A stretch of DNA of 64,000 nt from Candidatus Goldiibacteriota bacterium HGW-Goldbacteria-1 (lineage in GTDB: Bacteria; Oederibacteriota; PGYV01), in the NCBI GenBank assembly GCA_002839855.1, contig PGYV01000015.1, forward strand, positions 30,882 to 94,881. The letters are read 5' to 3'. The notes under the pieces are model-generated. The model saw nothing but the letters and a program-made list of their open reading frames with translations, was not told where the DNA came from and did no database searches. Of this stretch, positions 17,367 to 26,295 are shown piece after piece. Within the stretch, counting starts at the first letter, position 1, and each line of letters starts with the position of its first letter. The position numbers and the translations under genes were made by a program.

Positions 17367-17609
17367 ATGGATAAAAATTGTAAAAAAAATTTATTCTTCT
17401 TCCTGCTGTTATTATTTCCATGGGTGATATTTTCTTTGGATGGAAATGCGATAATATCTAACGCCGATTTTTATAAAGATCTTAAATGGACATGTAATGA
17501 TTGGAACGCAAGGGCTTCAAATACAGATGAACTTCCTGAAAATAATGATTTGGATTATCCGTTTTATCCTTCTGGCGCAGCTGTAAGTAGAGACTCGCAA
17601 AAAAAGTAA
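17367..17609 (+). CDS. Short exported protein, possibly truncated by the adjacent element
   Basis: An 80-residue reading frame with a convincing signal peptide (KKNLFFFLLLLFPWVIFS) but only about 55 mature residues. These include WTCNDWNARASN and a low-complexity acidic stretch. It begins four bases after the preceding gene, and its stop lies four bases before the left inverted repeat of the mobile element. The likely reading is a longer gene interrupted by insertion. However, I found no matching 3' remnant on the far side (18754-18825), so either that part is gone or the protein is naturally short. Confidence 0.5.
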   Translation: MDKNCKKNLFFFLLLLFPWVIFSLDGNAIISNADFYKDLKWTCNDWNARASNTDELPENNDLDYPFYPSGAAVSRDSQKK

Positions 17610-17613
17610 ACTG

Positions 17614-17638
17614 ACACCGTGCCTTGACTCATGACATT
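17614..17638 (+). repeat. Left terminal inverted repeat of the mobile element
   Basis: The 25-bp end starts ACACCGTGCC and ends TGACATT. It is an exact reverse complement of 18729-18753. The contained GTCATGAGTCA-like sequence is itself partly palindromic and could act as a transposase recognition hairpin. Confidence 0.9.
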
Positions 17639-17729
17639 GTAAGAATAAATGCCAATAAAATATAGGGTTTCTCGTATTTGTGAGTGGTTTTGCATATTTT
17701 GTTTCAAAACATAGAGGGGAAAACAAATT

Positions 17730-18713
17730 ATGAGCAGACAGTTACGTATTATATTTCCTGGAGCTGTATACCATATAGGTGCCAGGGGATATGAAAGAAG
17801 TTTTATTTTTAAGGACGACAAAGAAAAGCAGCACTTTCTGGATATCTTGACCCGCGCATCAAAAAAATATGATTTTACAATTCACGCATACGCAATTATG
17901 GGCAACCATTATCACATCCTTGCGGAAACAAGCAGCCCTAATTTGTCGCAGGTAATGCACTATATTAACATGAGGTATGGCAAATATTATAATATCAGGC
18001 ATAAGAGAAAAGGATATGTATTTGAAAGAAGGTATAGTGCGTTTGTAATTCAAAAGGGAGAGGCTGTAAAAAGGCAGGTTCAATATATACATATGAACCC
18101 GATTCGCGCGAAAATAGAAAGCATTCTTGGCACGTATAAATGGACAAGCCACAACAGGTACGTTGGGATGGACAAGGAAAGCCCGGCAAAGTGTGATTAT
18201 GTTCTTTCTCTTTTTGGCGAAGATACAAAAACCGCCACAGCGGCTTATGAAGAATATATGTGTAAATCTAAGGTTCTAAATAAGGTGCGGGTTGAAACGG
18301 GTATGTATGGGGTAGGTATAATAGGCGATAAAAGTTTTGTGAAGAATGTAAAACTTTTGTTTGTCAATAAGAAGCTGTCTGAAGAAATAAACACAAGAAG
18401 CGAAATAAAAAAGATATTCGATTACAAAGAAATAATAAGGGCAGTTTGTGAATTCTATCAAATAACAGAGGTCTTATTGACGGCTAAAAAAGGGGCTTGG
18501 AACGTGTATAAAAAAGTCCTTATATATTTGCTGTCAGCAGATGGAGGATTAAGCGGAGCGGAAATAGGCCGGATGCTTGAAATACATCAAAGTTCAGTAT
18601 CGAAAGCAATATCAAGAATGGAGAAACAAATAAAGGCAATAAAGTGGAAAGCCGAGGAAATAGATAAAATACGTATTAAATACACGGTTTTAAAAGAAAT
18701 GCTAATAAAATAA
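17730..18713 (+). CDS. REP-associated-type tyrosine transposase (Y1_Tnp) with DnaA-like C-terminal domain
   Basis: A 327-residue protein. The N-terminal Y1 domain has the HUH motif in IMGNHYHILAE (near residue 57) and the candidate catalytic Tyr in VQYIHMNPIRAKI (near residue 115). It cuts and joins single-stranded DNA. The C-terminal part (about 230-300, ending AEIGRMLEIHQSSVSKAISR) is a helix-turn-helix that resembles domain IV of DnaA, seen in a subgroup of these transposases. GAGGGG precedes the ATG. REP-associated enzymes of this family are known to move or maintain GTAG-footed hairpins, and many such hairpins occur in this window. Confidence 0.87.
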   Translation: MSRQLRIIFPGAVYHIGARGYERSFIFKDDKEKQHFLDILTRASKKYDFTIHAYAIMGNHYHILAETSSPNLSQVMHYINMRYGKYYNIRHKRKGYVFERRYSAFVIQKGEAVKRQVQYIHMNPIRAKIESILGTYKWTSHNRYVGMDKESPAKCDYVLSLFGEDTKTATAAYEEYMCKSKVLNKVRVETGMYGVGIIGDKSFVKNVKLLFVNKKLSEEINTRSEIKKIFDYKEIIRAVCEFYQITEVLLTAKKGAWNVYKKVLIYLLSADGGLSGAEIGRMLEIHQSSVSKAISRMEKQIKAIKWKAEEIDKIRIKYTVLKEMLIK

Positions 18714-18728
18714 GGTGAAATTTGTCAT

Positions 18729-18753
18729 AATGTCATGAGTCAAGGCACGGTGT
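18729..18753 (+). repeat. Right terminal inverted repeat of the mobile element
   Basis: Starts AATGTCATGA and ends GCACGGTGT. It is an exact partner of the left end. It begins 15 bases after the transposase stop, with a second GTCAT just inside it. Confidence 0.9.
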
Positions 18754-18825
18754 TAAAAAAGAAAAAGAAGAAGAACCGCTAATTATAATTAATTCCAGCA
18801 TATATATCACCCACAGGGAGAAATT

Positions 18826-19407
18826 ATGAAAGAATATTTCAGGCAAAATGTTGATGAAATTCGCGATGTTCAGGAAAAAAGTTTTGAAGCCCACAAGGAT
18901 ACCACCCTCCCAAAAATAGCTGACGCGATGCACAGCTGCCTGGCTGCAGGGAACAAGATAATGATATGCGGCAATGGGGGGTCGGCTTCTGATGCAATGC
19001 ACATAGCGGCGGAATTTGTTGTGCGTTTAAAGGAAAACAGGCGTGCTTATCCCGCCATGGCATTATCAAATGACCCTGTGATTATAACCGCCTGCGGCAA
19101 TGATTTGGGATATGAAATGATATTCGCGCGCCAGGTAGAGGCTTTTGGAAAAAAAGGCGACGTGCTTATAGCGCTTTCCACATCGGGCAATTCCCCCAAC
19201 GTTATAAAAGCGATAGAAGAATCCAAAAAACAGGGTGTTATAGTAATTGGTGTTACAGGCGAAGGCGGCGGGAAAATGGTATCTATGTGCGACGTACTGC
19301 TGGATATAAAATCAAAAAGCAGCGCCCGCATTCAGGAAACATACATGACCTTTCTTCATACCTTATGTTTCATCACCGAAAAAAGGCTGGCCGGCGAAAA
19401 AATATGA
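18826..19407 (+). CDS. gmhA: Phosphoheptose isomerase
   Basis: This 193-residue SIS-domain protein converts sedoheptulose 7-phosphate to D-glycero-D-manno-heptose 7-phosphate, the first step of heptose synthesis. Visible motifs are MICGNGGSASDAMHIAAE (near 46-63), containing the sugar-phosphate-binding Ser residues, and LSTSGNSPNVIKAIE near 120. Length matches GmhA. GGGAGA lies seven bases before the ATG. Its TGA overlaps the ATG of the next gene, a heptose kinase, so the first two steps are coupled. It opens a run of genes for lipopolysaccharide inner core sugars. Confidence 0.92.
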   Translation: MKEYFRQNVDEIRDVQEKSFEAHKDTTLPKIADAMHSCLAAGNKIMICGNGGSASDAMHIAAEFVVRLKENRRAYPAMALSNDPVIITACGNDLGYEMIFARQVEAFGKKGDVLIALSTSGNSPNVIKAIEESKKQGVIVIGVTGEGGGKMVSMCDVLLDIKSKSSARIQETYMTFLHTLCFITEKRLAGEKI

Positions 19408-20387
19408 AAAACATAAAAATATCATCACTTAAAAAGATAGTAGGCAGGTTTAAGGGGAAAAAGATACTTGTAGTGGGCGATCTTATGATAGATGAATATA
19501 TCTGGGGGAATGTCTCCAGAATATCTCCGGAAGCGCCTATCCCGGTGGTGGAAGTATCGCGCGAAGAATCAAAACCCGGCGGCGCGGCCAACGTAATAAT
19601 TAACCTTATCGCTATGGGCGCCAAAGTATATTGCGCCGGCGTGGTGGGCGCGGATGCCAATGCCCACAAACTTGAAAAATATTTCAGGGACCATAAAGTA
19701 AATTATACCGCACTTATTGAAGACACAAAAAGGCCTACCACAATAAAGACCAGAGTTATCGCGCATAACCAGCAGGTGGTAAGGATTGATAAAGAAAAAA
19801 AACTTGCCATCAGTTCCGCTATAAGGGAAAAGATGCTTACAAAACTTAAGCCTGTCATAAAAGAAATGGACGGCATAATACTTTCTGATTACAACAAGGG
19901 AATGATGACAAAAGAAATAGTGGACGGCGTAATGAAGGCAGCTGCGGGTAAAATAGTGGCGGTTGACCCCAAACCCCAGAATATGGCCCTTTTTAAAAAT
20001 ACCACGCTTATCACGCCTAATAAAAAAGAAGCAGCCGGCGCGACAGGTATTGATATTGAAACAGAAAAAGATATTCTTACCGCGGGCAGTAAATTAAAAA
20101 AAGAGCTTGCTATAAAAGCGGTGCTTATTACACGCGGCGAAGACGGCATGTCCCTTTTTGAAGACAGCGGTATTTCGCACGTACCCACTGTTGCCCGTGA
20201 AGTGTTTGATGTGACAGGCGCCGGGGATACGGTTATATCGGTTGCCACGCTTGCGCTGTGCGCGGGCGCGGATTTTAAAGAAGCGGCGGTTTTGTCAAAC
20301 GTAGCGGCAGGAATATCGGTTGCCGAAGTGGGCGTTTACGCGGTTACGGCAAAAGAATTAATTAATGAACTTAAGGACAAATGTTAA
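19404..20387 (+). CDS. rfaE1: Heptose 7-phosphate kinase (HldE N-terminal half), canonical copy
   Basis: I start at the ATG overlapping the gmhA stop, giving 327 residues starting MKNIKISSLKK; the frame remains open further upstream but that would intrude on gmhA. Canonical motifs are VVGDLMIDEYIWG, KPGGAANVIINL, VDPKPQN, TPNKKEA and DVTGAGDTV. It phosphorylates D,D-heptose 7-phosphate at C1. It is a paralogue of the kinase at 11404 but closer to textbook HldE. With the next gene it makes a split HldE. Confidence 0.9.
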   Translation: MKNIKISSLKKIVGRFKGKKILVVGDLMIDEYIWGNVSRISPEAPIPVVEVSREESKPGGAANVIINLIAMGAKVYCAGVVGADANAHKLEKYFRDHKVNYTALIEDTKRPTTIKTRVIAHNQQVVRIDKEKKLAISSAIREKMLTKLKPVIKEMDGIILSDYNKGMMTKEIVDGVMKAAAGKIVAVDPKPQNMALFKNTTLITPNKKEAAGATGIDIETEKDILTAGSKLKKELAIKAVLITRGEDGMSLFEDSGISHVPTVAREVFDVTGAGDTVISVATLALCAGADFKEAAVLSNVAAGISVAEVGVYAVTAKELINELKDKC

Positions 20388-20457
20388 TATAAATATAAGG
20401 CGAAGCGGAAAAGTTATATAAAGTTCTGCCGTTATTGTCTGTTACTTTAGGAGCCCC

Positions 20458-20949
20458 ATGAACAAGGTGATTTTCAGCAGAAAAAAACTTATAGAAGAAG
20501 TTAAAAAAATAAAAAAATCCGGTAAAAAAGTGGTCTTTACAAACGGATGTTATGACCTGCTTCATGTGGGGCATATAAGGCTTCTTCAGAGCGCAGGAAA
20601 AAAAGGCGATGTATTAATTGTCGCCATTAACAGCGATGCTTCTGTCAGGCGTATAAAGGGTGAAAAAAGGCCACTGATAAATCAGAAAGAACGCGCCGAA
20701 ACCCTGTCCGGCCTTGAATGTATTGATATCGTAACTGTGTTTAATGAAGACGACCCTTTTAATATAATAAAAGACATATTGCCGGACATACTTGTAAAAG
20801 GCGGCGACTGGCCGCTGAATAAAATAATAGGCAGTGATATAGTGATAAAAAACGGCGGCAAAGTGATGAACATAAAATATCAGGCGGGCAAATCCACCAC
20901 TAACCTTGTAGGCAAAGTAGTAAGCGCGTATGGGACAAAACCGCTGTAA
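20458..20949 (+). CDS. rfaE2: Heptose 1-phosphate adenylyltransferase (HldE C-terminal half), canonical copy
   Basis: The 163-residue nucleotidyltransferase has FTNGCYDLLHVGHIRLL with the HxGH motif, AINSDASVRRIKGEKRPL, and the HldE hallmark VKGGDWPLNKIIG followed by a final GKSTTNLVGK. It activates heptose 1-phosphate, normally with ATP, to give ADP-heptose after GmhB acts. TAGGAG precedes the ATG. A 70-base gap separates it from the kinase gene, enough for a leader but without an obvious promoter. Compare the divergent version at 12380. Confidence 0.9.
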   Translation: MNKVIFSRKKLIEEVKKIKKSGKKVVFTNGCYDLLHVGHIRLLQSAGKKGDVLIVAINSDASVRRIKGEKRPLINQKERAETLSGLECIDIVTVFNEDDPFNIIKDILPDILVKGGDWPLNKIIGSDIVIKNGGKVMNIKYQAGKSTTNLVGKVVSAYGTKPL

Positions 20950-20964
20950 AATTTAAGGAGTCAT

Positions 20965-21693
20965 ATGAATATTATAGGAATAATTCCGGCAAGGTTAAAG
21001 TCGTCCCGCCTTCCCGAAAAAATGTTAAAAAAGATAAAAGGCAAAACTCTTATAGAATATGTTTATGAAAACGCGAAAAAAGCAAAATCGCTTAAAAAGC
21101 TGTACGTGGCTACGGACAGCGTAAAGATAAAAGAGGCAGTGGAGAGGTCAGGAGGGCTGGTTATTATGACTTCTTCCAAATGCAAGTCAGGTACGGAACG
21201 CATACAGGAAGCGTTAAAAACGGTTAAAGCGAACATAAATGACATTGTTGTCAATATACAGGGGGATGAACCCCTGCTGGAGCCGAAACTTATAGATGCC
21301 GCTGTACAAGTGCTTGTCAATGACGACAGGTATGACTGTGCCACTATTGCATCGCAGATAACGGATTCTTCGCATATAAAGGACCCGTCGTGCGTGAAGG
21401 TGGTAACGGACATGGACGGCGGCGCGTTATATTTTTCGCGCGCGGTTATCCCGTTTTCCAGGGACGGCAAAAAGGTTCCTGTGTTTAAACACATAGGCCT
21501 TTATGCCTACAGGAAAATGGTGCTTGACCGGTGGAACAGCATGAAGAGCTGCTACGAATCAGTGGAGAAGCTGGAGCAGTTAAGAATGCTGGAAAACGGA
21601 ATGAAGATAAAAGTCATAAAGGCAAAAAGCAGGAGCGTAGGAATAGATACACCCAAAGATTTCGCGAACTTTAAAAAAATAATAACAGGATAA
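20965..21693 (+). CDS. kdsB: CMP-Kdo synthetase
   Basis: This 242-residue enzyme activates Kdo with CTP for transfer to lipid A. Motifs are [16 protein letters not shown] at the N terminus (nucleotide binding), [12 protein letters not shown] near residue 94 (metal-binding Asp) and [10 protein letters not shown] near 170. The length matches KdsB. GGAG sits before the ATG and only 15 bases separate it from the preceding gene. The gene for CTP synthase follows four bases later, an arrangement that supplies its co-substrate. Confidence 0.93.
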   Translation: MNIIGIIPARLKSSRLPEKMLKKIKGKTLIEYVYENAKKAKSLKKLYVATDSVKIKEAVERSGGLVIMTSSKCKSGTERIQEALKTVKANINDIVVNIQGDEPLLEPKLIDAAVQVLVNDDRYDCATIASQITDSSHIKDPSCVKVVTDMDGGALYFSRAVIPFSRDGKKVPVFKHIGLYAYRKMVLDRWNSMKSCYESVEKLEQLRMLENGMKIKVIKAKSRSVGIDTPKDFANFKKIITG

Positions 21694-21697
21694 AAAA

Positions 21698-23329
21698 ATG
21701 TCAAAATATATATTTGTAACGGGAGGCGTTGTATCGTCTCTGGGCAAGGGAATAGCGGCATCTTCCATAGGCGCCCTGCTTGAAAGCAGGGGCTTAAGGA
21801 TTGCAATGCAGAAATTTGACCCATATATAAATGTGGACCCGGGCACAATGAGCCCTTTTCAGCACGGCGAAGTATATGTCCTTGATGATGGGGCGGAAAC
21901 CGACCTTGACCTTGGCCATTATGAAAGGTTTACATCGGCCTCTTTTTCGGCGCTTAATAATGTAACCACAGGCAAAATTTATCAGTCAATAATTGAAAAA
22001 GAAAGAAAAGGCGATTACCTGGGCAAGACAGTACAGGTGGTGCCGCACGTTACCAATGAAATAAAGAACAGGATAAAAATGGCCGCGCGTAAGGATATAG
22101 ATGTGGTGATAGTTGAAATTGGCGGCACAGTGGGCGACATTGAAAGCCTGCCGTTTCTGGAAGCTATAAGGCAGATGCAGATTGACGAAGGCCGCGACAA
22201 CGTGCTTTTTGCGCACCTGACGCTTGTTCCTTATATAAGGGCTGCCGGTGAAATTAAGACAAAACCCACGCAACACAGCGTAAGCGCCATGAGGTCAATT
22301 GGAATACAGCCGGGAATCCTGCTGTGCAGAAGCGAAAAGAAAATATCAAAAGGCGAAAGGGATAAAATAGCCCTGTTCTGCAACGTGGAAGAAAATGCCG
22401 TGATTCAGGCGCTGGATGTAAGCACCATATATGAAGTGCCAAGGATGTATCTTAATCAGAAGCTTGATGATATAATTTTAGAGAAACTTAAGATAAAAAA
22501 AGCGCGTAAAGCCGACCTGAAAAAATGGGACGCGATAGTCCGCAGGATAAAAAAACCGGCGCTGGAAACTGAAATTGCGGTTGTGGGAAAATACCTGGAA
22601 GTTCAGGACGCCTACAAATCAATTAAGGAAGCCATTCTGCACGGCGGTATTGCCAATAACTGCAGGGTAAATATTAAATGGGTGGATTCTGAAACAATAG
22701 AAAAAGCGCCCGCGGCAGCAAAAGCGTTAAAAGGCGTATCCGGCATACTTGTACCGGGCGGTTTTGGCAACAGGGGAATTGAAGGCAAGATTAACGCGAT
22801 TAAGTACGCAAGGGAAAATAAAGTGCCGTTTTTTGGAATATGCCTTGGAATGCAGATGGCAGTCACGGAATTCGCGCGCAATGTATTAAAGTTAAAAGGC
22901 GCCAATTCCACTGAATTTGACAGGGAAACTCCGTATCCTATAATCTCGCTTTTAGAAGAACAGAAGTGCGTAAAGGATATGGGCGGCACGATGAGATTAG
23001 GTTCATACCCGTGCAGGTTAAAGCCGGGTTCCAGAATTTATTCGGCGTATAAAGAAAAAGTGATATTTGAAAGACACAGGCACAGGTATGAATTTAACAG
23101 CATATTCAAAGAACGTATGGAAGAAAAGGGAATGACGGTTTCGGGATTATCTCCTGACGGGCTTTTAGCGGAAGCGGTTGAAATAAAAAACCATCCGTGG
23201 TTTGTGGCTGTACAGTATCATCCGGAATTTAAGTCCAAACCTGTATCGCCGCACCCTCTTTTTAACGGGTTCGTAAAAGCGTCCGTGGCAAAAAATAAAT
23301 TTAAAAAGGCAAAAGAAATAAAGGGGTGA
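21698..23329 (+). CDS. pyrG: CTP synthase
   Basis: The 543-residue protein has the amidoligase domain ([17 protein letters not shown] at the start; [26 protein letters not shown]) and a class I glutamine amidotransferase domain from about 290 to the end. The latter has the nucleophile Cys in [10 protein letters not shown] and the catalytic His/Glu in QYHPEFKS. It makes CTP from UTP and glutamine. Its place between kdsB and kdsA is common in Gram-negative bacteria and fits the CTP need of KdsB. Full length, no anomalies. Confidence 0.96.
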   Translation: MSKYIFVTGGVVSSLGKGIAASSIGALLESRGLRIAMQKFDPYINVDPGTMSPFQHGEVYVLDDGAETDLDLGHYERFTSASFSALNNVTTGKIYQSIIEKERKGDYLGKTVQVVPHVTNEIKNRIKMAARKDIDVVIVEIGGTVGDIESLPFLEAIRQMQIDEGRDNVLFAHLTLVPYIRAAGEIKTKPTQHSVSAMRSIGIQPGILLCRSEKKISKGERDKIALFCNVEENAVIQALDVSTIYEVPRMYLNQKLDDIILEKLKIKKARKADLKKWDAIVRRIKKPALETEIAVVGKYLEVQDAYKSIKEAILHGGIANNCRVNIKWVDSETIEKAPAAAKALKGVSGILVPGGFGNRGIEGKINAIKYARENKVPFFGICLGMQMAVTEFARNVLKLKGANSTEFDRETPYPIISLLEEQKCVKDMGGTMRLGSYPCRLKPGSRIYSAYKEKVIFERHRHRYEFNSIFKERMEEKGMTVSGLSPDGLLAEAVEIKNHPWFVAVQYHPEFKSKPVSPHPLFNGFVKASVAKNKFKKAKEIKG

Positions 23330-23332
23330 AGA

Positions 23333-23566
23333 ATGGAAGAAAAGAAACCGGAACCGGTTAACAAGCAGGCGTTAGAGGCGGATATGCTGAAAATAATGCA
23401 GATGCACGACAAGTCCGCCCAGGAAAAGTATAACGCGATACAGGACCTTGCAAGAAAATACAATATGCCGCTTGAAAAGCTTTTAAAAAACATAATAACG
23501 GACTGGTGCAATGAAGACAAAGAAAAAAAGTTCAGCCAAAAAGGTAAGTTTAAAAAAATTCTTTGA
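23333..23566 (+). CDS. Small unknown protein between pyrG and kdsA
   Basis: A 77-residue, soluble, charged, probably helical protein (LEADMLKIMQMHDKSAQEKY; a heptad-like middle). It starts three bases after the pyrG stop with GGGTGAAG upstream and overlaps the start of kdsA by 56 bases. The overlap is long, which argues either that kdsA begins further in or that this product is real and translationally coupled. I do not recognise a family. Confidence 0.5.
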   Translation: MEEKKPEPVNKQALEADMLKIMQMHDKSAQEKYNAIQDLARKYNMPLEKLLKNIITDWCNEDKEKKFSQKGKFKKIL

Positions 23567-24353
23567 ACTGTCGCAGGAAGACTTTTTCTTTATAGGCGGG
23601 CCGTGCGTAATTGAAAATGAAGACATGGCTTTTAAAACCGCGTCCGCGCTTAAAGAAATCTGTTACAGTTTAAACATCCCTTTTATTTTTAAAGCGTCAT
23701 ATGACAAAGCCAACAGGACTTCGGCTTCGGCATTCAGGGGCGTGGGCATGGCAAAAGGGTTAAGGATACTTGGAAACATAAAAAAGAAGCTGTCAATTCC
23801 CGTCTTAACAGACGTGCATTCCCCGGAAGAAGCAATAGAGGCGGCAAAAGTGGTTGATGTGCTTCAGATACCCGCTTTTCTTTGCAGGCAGACAGACCTT
23901 TTAAATGCCGCGGCGGAAACGGGCATTCCGGTTAATATAAAGAAAGGGCAGTTTTTATCGCCTTATGAAGCGGAAAATATGGTCAACAAAGTCCTCGCTA
24001 AGGGCAATAAGAACATAATGCTTACTGAAAGAGGGTTTTCTTTCGGGTACAATAACCTTGTGGTGGATATGAAATCCATTGCCATAATGAAAAAACTTGG
24101 GTATCCTGTTATAATTGATGCAACGCATTCGGTTCAGCGGCCGGGCGGGGCGGGCACAAGCAGCGGCGGCGACGGCGAGTTTGTGGAAACAATAGCCAGG
24201 GCATCTGTGGCGGCGGGGGCAAACGGGCTTTTTATGGAAGTGCACCCAAGCCCGGAAAAAGCTTTAAGCGACAAAGCCACGCAGTATCCGCTTAAATCTG
24301 TTAAAAAGTTTCTTGAGGAATTAAAAAATATATTTGAGACGGTGAAAAGATGA
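23511..24353 (+). CDS. kdsA: Kdo-8-phosphate synthase
   Basis: This 280-residue aldolase-type synthase condenses PEP with arabinose 5-phosphate to Kdo 8-phosphate. Motifs are FFIGGPCVIENEDMAF, FKASYDKANRTS, VLTDVHSPEEA, QIPAFLCRQTDLL, and the conserved DATHSVQRPGG near 200. The ILQIPAFLCRQT Cys is outside the metal site; KANRTS has Asn where the metal-dependent class has Cys, so this looks like the metal-independent type. The start overlaps the small gene before it by 56 bases; about 15 Lys/Ser-rich residues precede the conserved domain. RNase H follows with a 4-base overlap. Confidence 0.93.
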   Translation: MKTKKKSSAKKVSLKKFFELSQEDFFFIGGPCVIENEDMAFKTASALKEICYSLNIPFIFKASYDKANRTSASAFRGVGMAKGLRILGNIKKKLSIPVLTDVHSPEEAIEAAKVVDVLQIPAFLCRQTDLLNAAAETGIPVNIKKGQFLSPYEAENMVNKVLAKGNKNIMLTERGFSFGYNNLVVDMKSIAIMKKLGYPVIIDATHSVQRPGGAGTSSGGDGEFVETIARASVAAGANGLFMEVHPSPEKALSDKATQYPLKSVKKFLEELKNIFETVKR

Positions 24354-24763
24354 GTAAATATGTGGGATTTGCGGATGGCGCCAGCAGCGGCAATCCGGGC
24401 GACGCGGGAATAGGCATAGTTATAAAGGAAGACGGAAAGGAAGTATTAAGGGTCTCAAAATCCATAGGGGTGGCCACCAATAACGTGGCTGAATACATGG
24501 CAATAATAAAACTTCTTGAAATGACGGATGACCTGGAAATTGACGAGATAGAAATATTTTCAGACAGCGAACTTGCGGTAAAACAGATTAACGGTGAGTA
24601 TAAAATAAATGACGAAAAACTGAAAGAACTTAACGCTAAAGTGCAGTCATTCAGGAGCATAACAAAATTTACCGTTACGCATGTAGGCCGTGAAAAGAAC
24701 AGCGACGCGGATAAACTTGCCAAAGAGGGAAGTAAAAGAGGGAGCAAGCTGCACAATGTATGA
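24350..24763 (+). CDS. Ribonuclease HI-like protein
   Basis: The 137-residue protein has the RNase H fold with catalytic acidic residues in FADGASSGNPGDAG (Asp9), NVAEYMAIIKLLE (Glu48) and FSDSELAVKQ (Asp70), plus a late Asp in EKNSDADKLAKEG. It hydrolyses the RNA strand of RNA-DNA hybrids; this short class lacks the basic handle of E. coli RnhA. The ATG overlaps the kdsA stop (ATGA). Housekeeping function, carried along in the operon. Confidence 0.88.
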   Translation: MSKYVGFADGASSGNPGDAGIGIVIKEDGKEVLRVSKSIGVATNNVAEYMAIIKLLEMTDDLEIDEIEIFSDSELAVKQINGEYKINDEKLKELNAKVQSFRSITKFTVTHVGREKNSDADKLAKEGSKRGSKLHNV

Positions 24764-24938
24764 ACTTTTAACCGGCATTTTTTTTACAATATTCGCGCTT
24801 GCGGTTTACGGCATGCTTAAATACGGTTTTAATATTGTATTTGTTTATATAGGGCTGTTTTCACTTCTTATTATCGTATGGGGTATGGCTGCCGTGCTGA
24901 AAGAAAGAAAAGGGAATCAAAAAGATGAGCAGGATTGA
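24756..24938 (+). CDS. Small membrane protein, two helices
   Basis: A 60-residue protein, starting at the ATG that overlaps the RNase H gene end. It has two hydrophobic segments (about 5-21 and 28-50) and a charged tail (KERKGNQKDEQD). I do not recognise it. It overlaps the tldD start by 14 bases, so it is embedded in the operon. AGGGAG lies 12 bases upstream of the ATG, rather far, so expression may depend on coupling. Confidence 0.6.
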   Translation: MYELLTGIFFTIFALAVYGMLKYGFNIVFVYIGLFSLLIIVWGMAAVLKERKGNQKDEQD

Positions 24939-26286
24939 TAATGAAGCCGTCCGCAAAATGGCGGGGGCGGGTTTTGGTATCTGGGATATTTTCTATGAGA
25001 AGTCCGCTTCATTAAGCATTACCTTTGAAGACAACCGTGTTGATAAAGTACAGTCGGGCCTGGATGAAGGCTTTGGGCTGCGCGGGACAAAAGGCAATAA
25101 AACATTCTATGGCTTTACCAATAATATATCTTCCGTTAAAAATGTCGCTGATACCATTGCCGGTGCGGGAAAAAATTCATGCGCTGATTTTATATTCTCC
25201 GAAATGAAACCTTCTGTTTTTAATCCTGTTAAAATCATGCCGGATACAATTTCCGTGGATGCAAAAACGCTGCTGTTAAAAGAAGTAAATGACATGATAA
25301 GGTCGGGATATAAAGGGATAAGGCAGGTCAACGCCTCTTATCTGGAAAAGATACAGGATGTTGAAATAATAAATAATAACGGGGTCCTTGTAAAAGACAA
25401 ACGTGTTTACACGTCTTTTATAATCTTTGTTATTGCGGCAGGGGAAAACAGAATAGAGACCGCGCACGCTGTCATATCGGGCCATGCGGGGTTTGAAGTG
25501 CTTGATAAAAATACAGTTTTCAGCAGGGCTAAAGATGCCGCGGGGCTTGCGGTATCCATGCTTGATACTGACAGAAAGATAGCGGGACAGATGCCCGTGA
25601 TACTGTCTTCAACAGCCGGCGGCACAATGATACACGAAGCGGTAGGGCATTCGCTGGAAGCCGACCTTGTACAGAAAGATATGTCAGAGTATAAGGGCAG
25701 AATGGGACAGAAGGTAAGTTCGCCCCTTATCACGGTTATTGATGACGCAACCCTTACAAACAAGCGCGGCTCTTTCTCTTTTGATGATGAAGGCACTCCC
25801 GCGCAGAAAACAGTCCTTATAGAAAACGGAATACTAAAAAATTTCATGTATGACAGGGAAACTGCGGCCAAAGACAATACGCAGTCCACGGGCAACGGGC
25901 GCAGGGAATCTTACAGGTTCCGCCCCATTCCAAGGATGCGAAATACAATGATAGCGCCCGGCACCGGCAGCCCGCAAGATTTGATAAATGATACCAAAGA
26001 AGGCATCTTTGTGAAAAGAATGGGCGGGGGGCAGGTAAATACTGTCACCGGCGAGTTTATTTTTGAAGTCAAAGAGGGTTATTTAATAGAAAACGGAAAG
26101 GTAACAGTGCCTGTCAGAAATGCCACGTTAATGGGCAAAGGCGCGGATGTTATAAATTCAATTGATGCTGTCTGTAATGATATAGGGTTTGATGTGGGCA
26201 CCTGCGGGAAAGACGGGCAGGGAGTTCCGGTTTCAGACGCCCAGCCAACACTGCGTATTCCACAGCTGCTGGTGGGGAGTAAGTAG
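24925..26286 (+). CDS. tldD: TldD/PmbA-family metalloprotease, TldD type
   Basis: This 453-residue protein has the TldD metal-binding motif HEAVGHSLEADL (His237, Glu238, His241). Further conserved blocks are DEGTPAQKTVLIENGILKNF and the C-terminal MGGGQVNTVTGEF. TldD normally pairs with the catalytically inert TldE/PmbA to form a protease that trims unfolded peptides and matures some modified peptides. No TldE gene is present in this window. The ribosome site AAAGATG is weak, and the start lies inside the small membrane protein gene. Confidence 0.9.
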   Translation: MSRIDNEAVRKMAGAGFGIWDIFYEKSASLSITFEDNRVDKVQSGLDEGFGLRGTKGNKTFYGFTNNISSVKNVADTIAGAGKNSCADFIFSEMKPSVFNPVKIMPDTISVDAKTLLLKEVNDMIRSGYKGIRQVNASYLEKIQDVEIINNNGVLVKDKRVYTSFIIFVIAAGENRIETAHAVISGHAGFEVLDKNTVFSRAKDAAGLAVSMLDTDRKIAGQMPVILSSTAGGTMIHEAVGHSLEADLVQKDMSEYKGRMGQKVSSPLITVIDDATLTNKRGSFSFDDEGTPAQKTVLIENGILKNFMYDRETAAKDNTQSTGNGRRESYRFRPIPRMRNTMIAPGTGSPQDLINDTKEGIFVKRMGGGQVNTVTGEFIFEVKEGYLIENGKVTVPVRNATLMGKGADVINSIDAVCNDIGFDVGTCGKDGQGVPVSDAQPTLRIPQLLVGSK

Positions 26287-26295
26287 TACTGGTAG

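Larger units (their letters stand above)
17614..18753 (+). mobile_element. Insertion-like element with 25-bp perfect terminal inverted repeats
   Basis: The left end (17614-17638, beginning ACACCGTGCCTTGACTC) and the right end (18729-18753, ending GAGTCAAGGCACGGTGT) are exact reverse complements over 25 bp. Between them lies a single Y1-type transposase gene. The total length is 1140 bp. Flanking bases are A-rich on both sides, but I see no clean target duplication, as expected if transposition goes through single strands. Perfect ends suggest recent insertion or continued selection. Confidence 0.85.
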
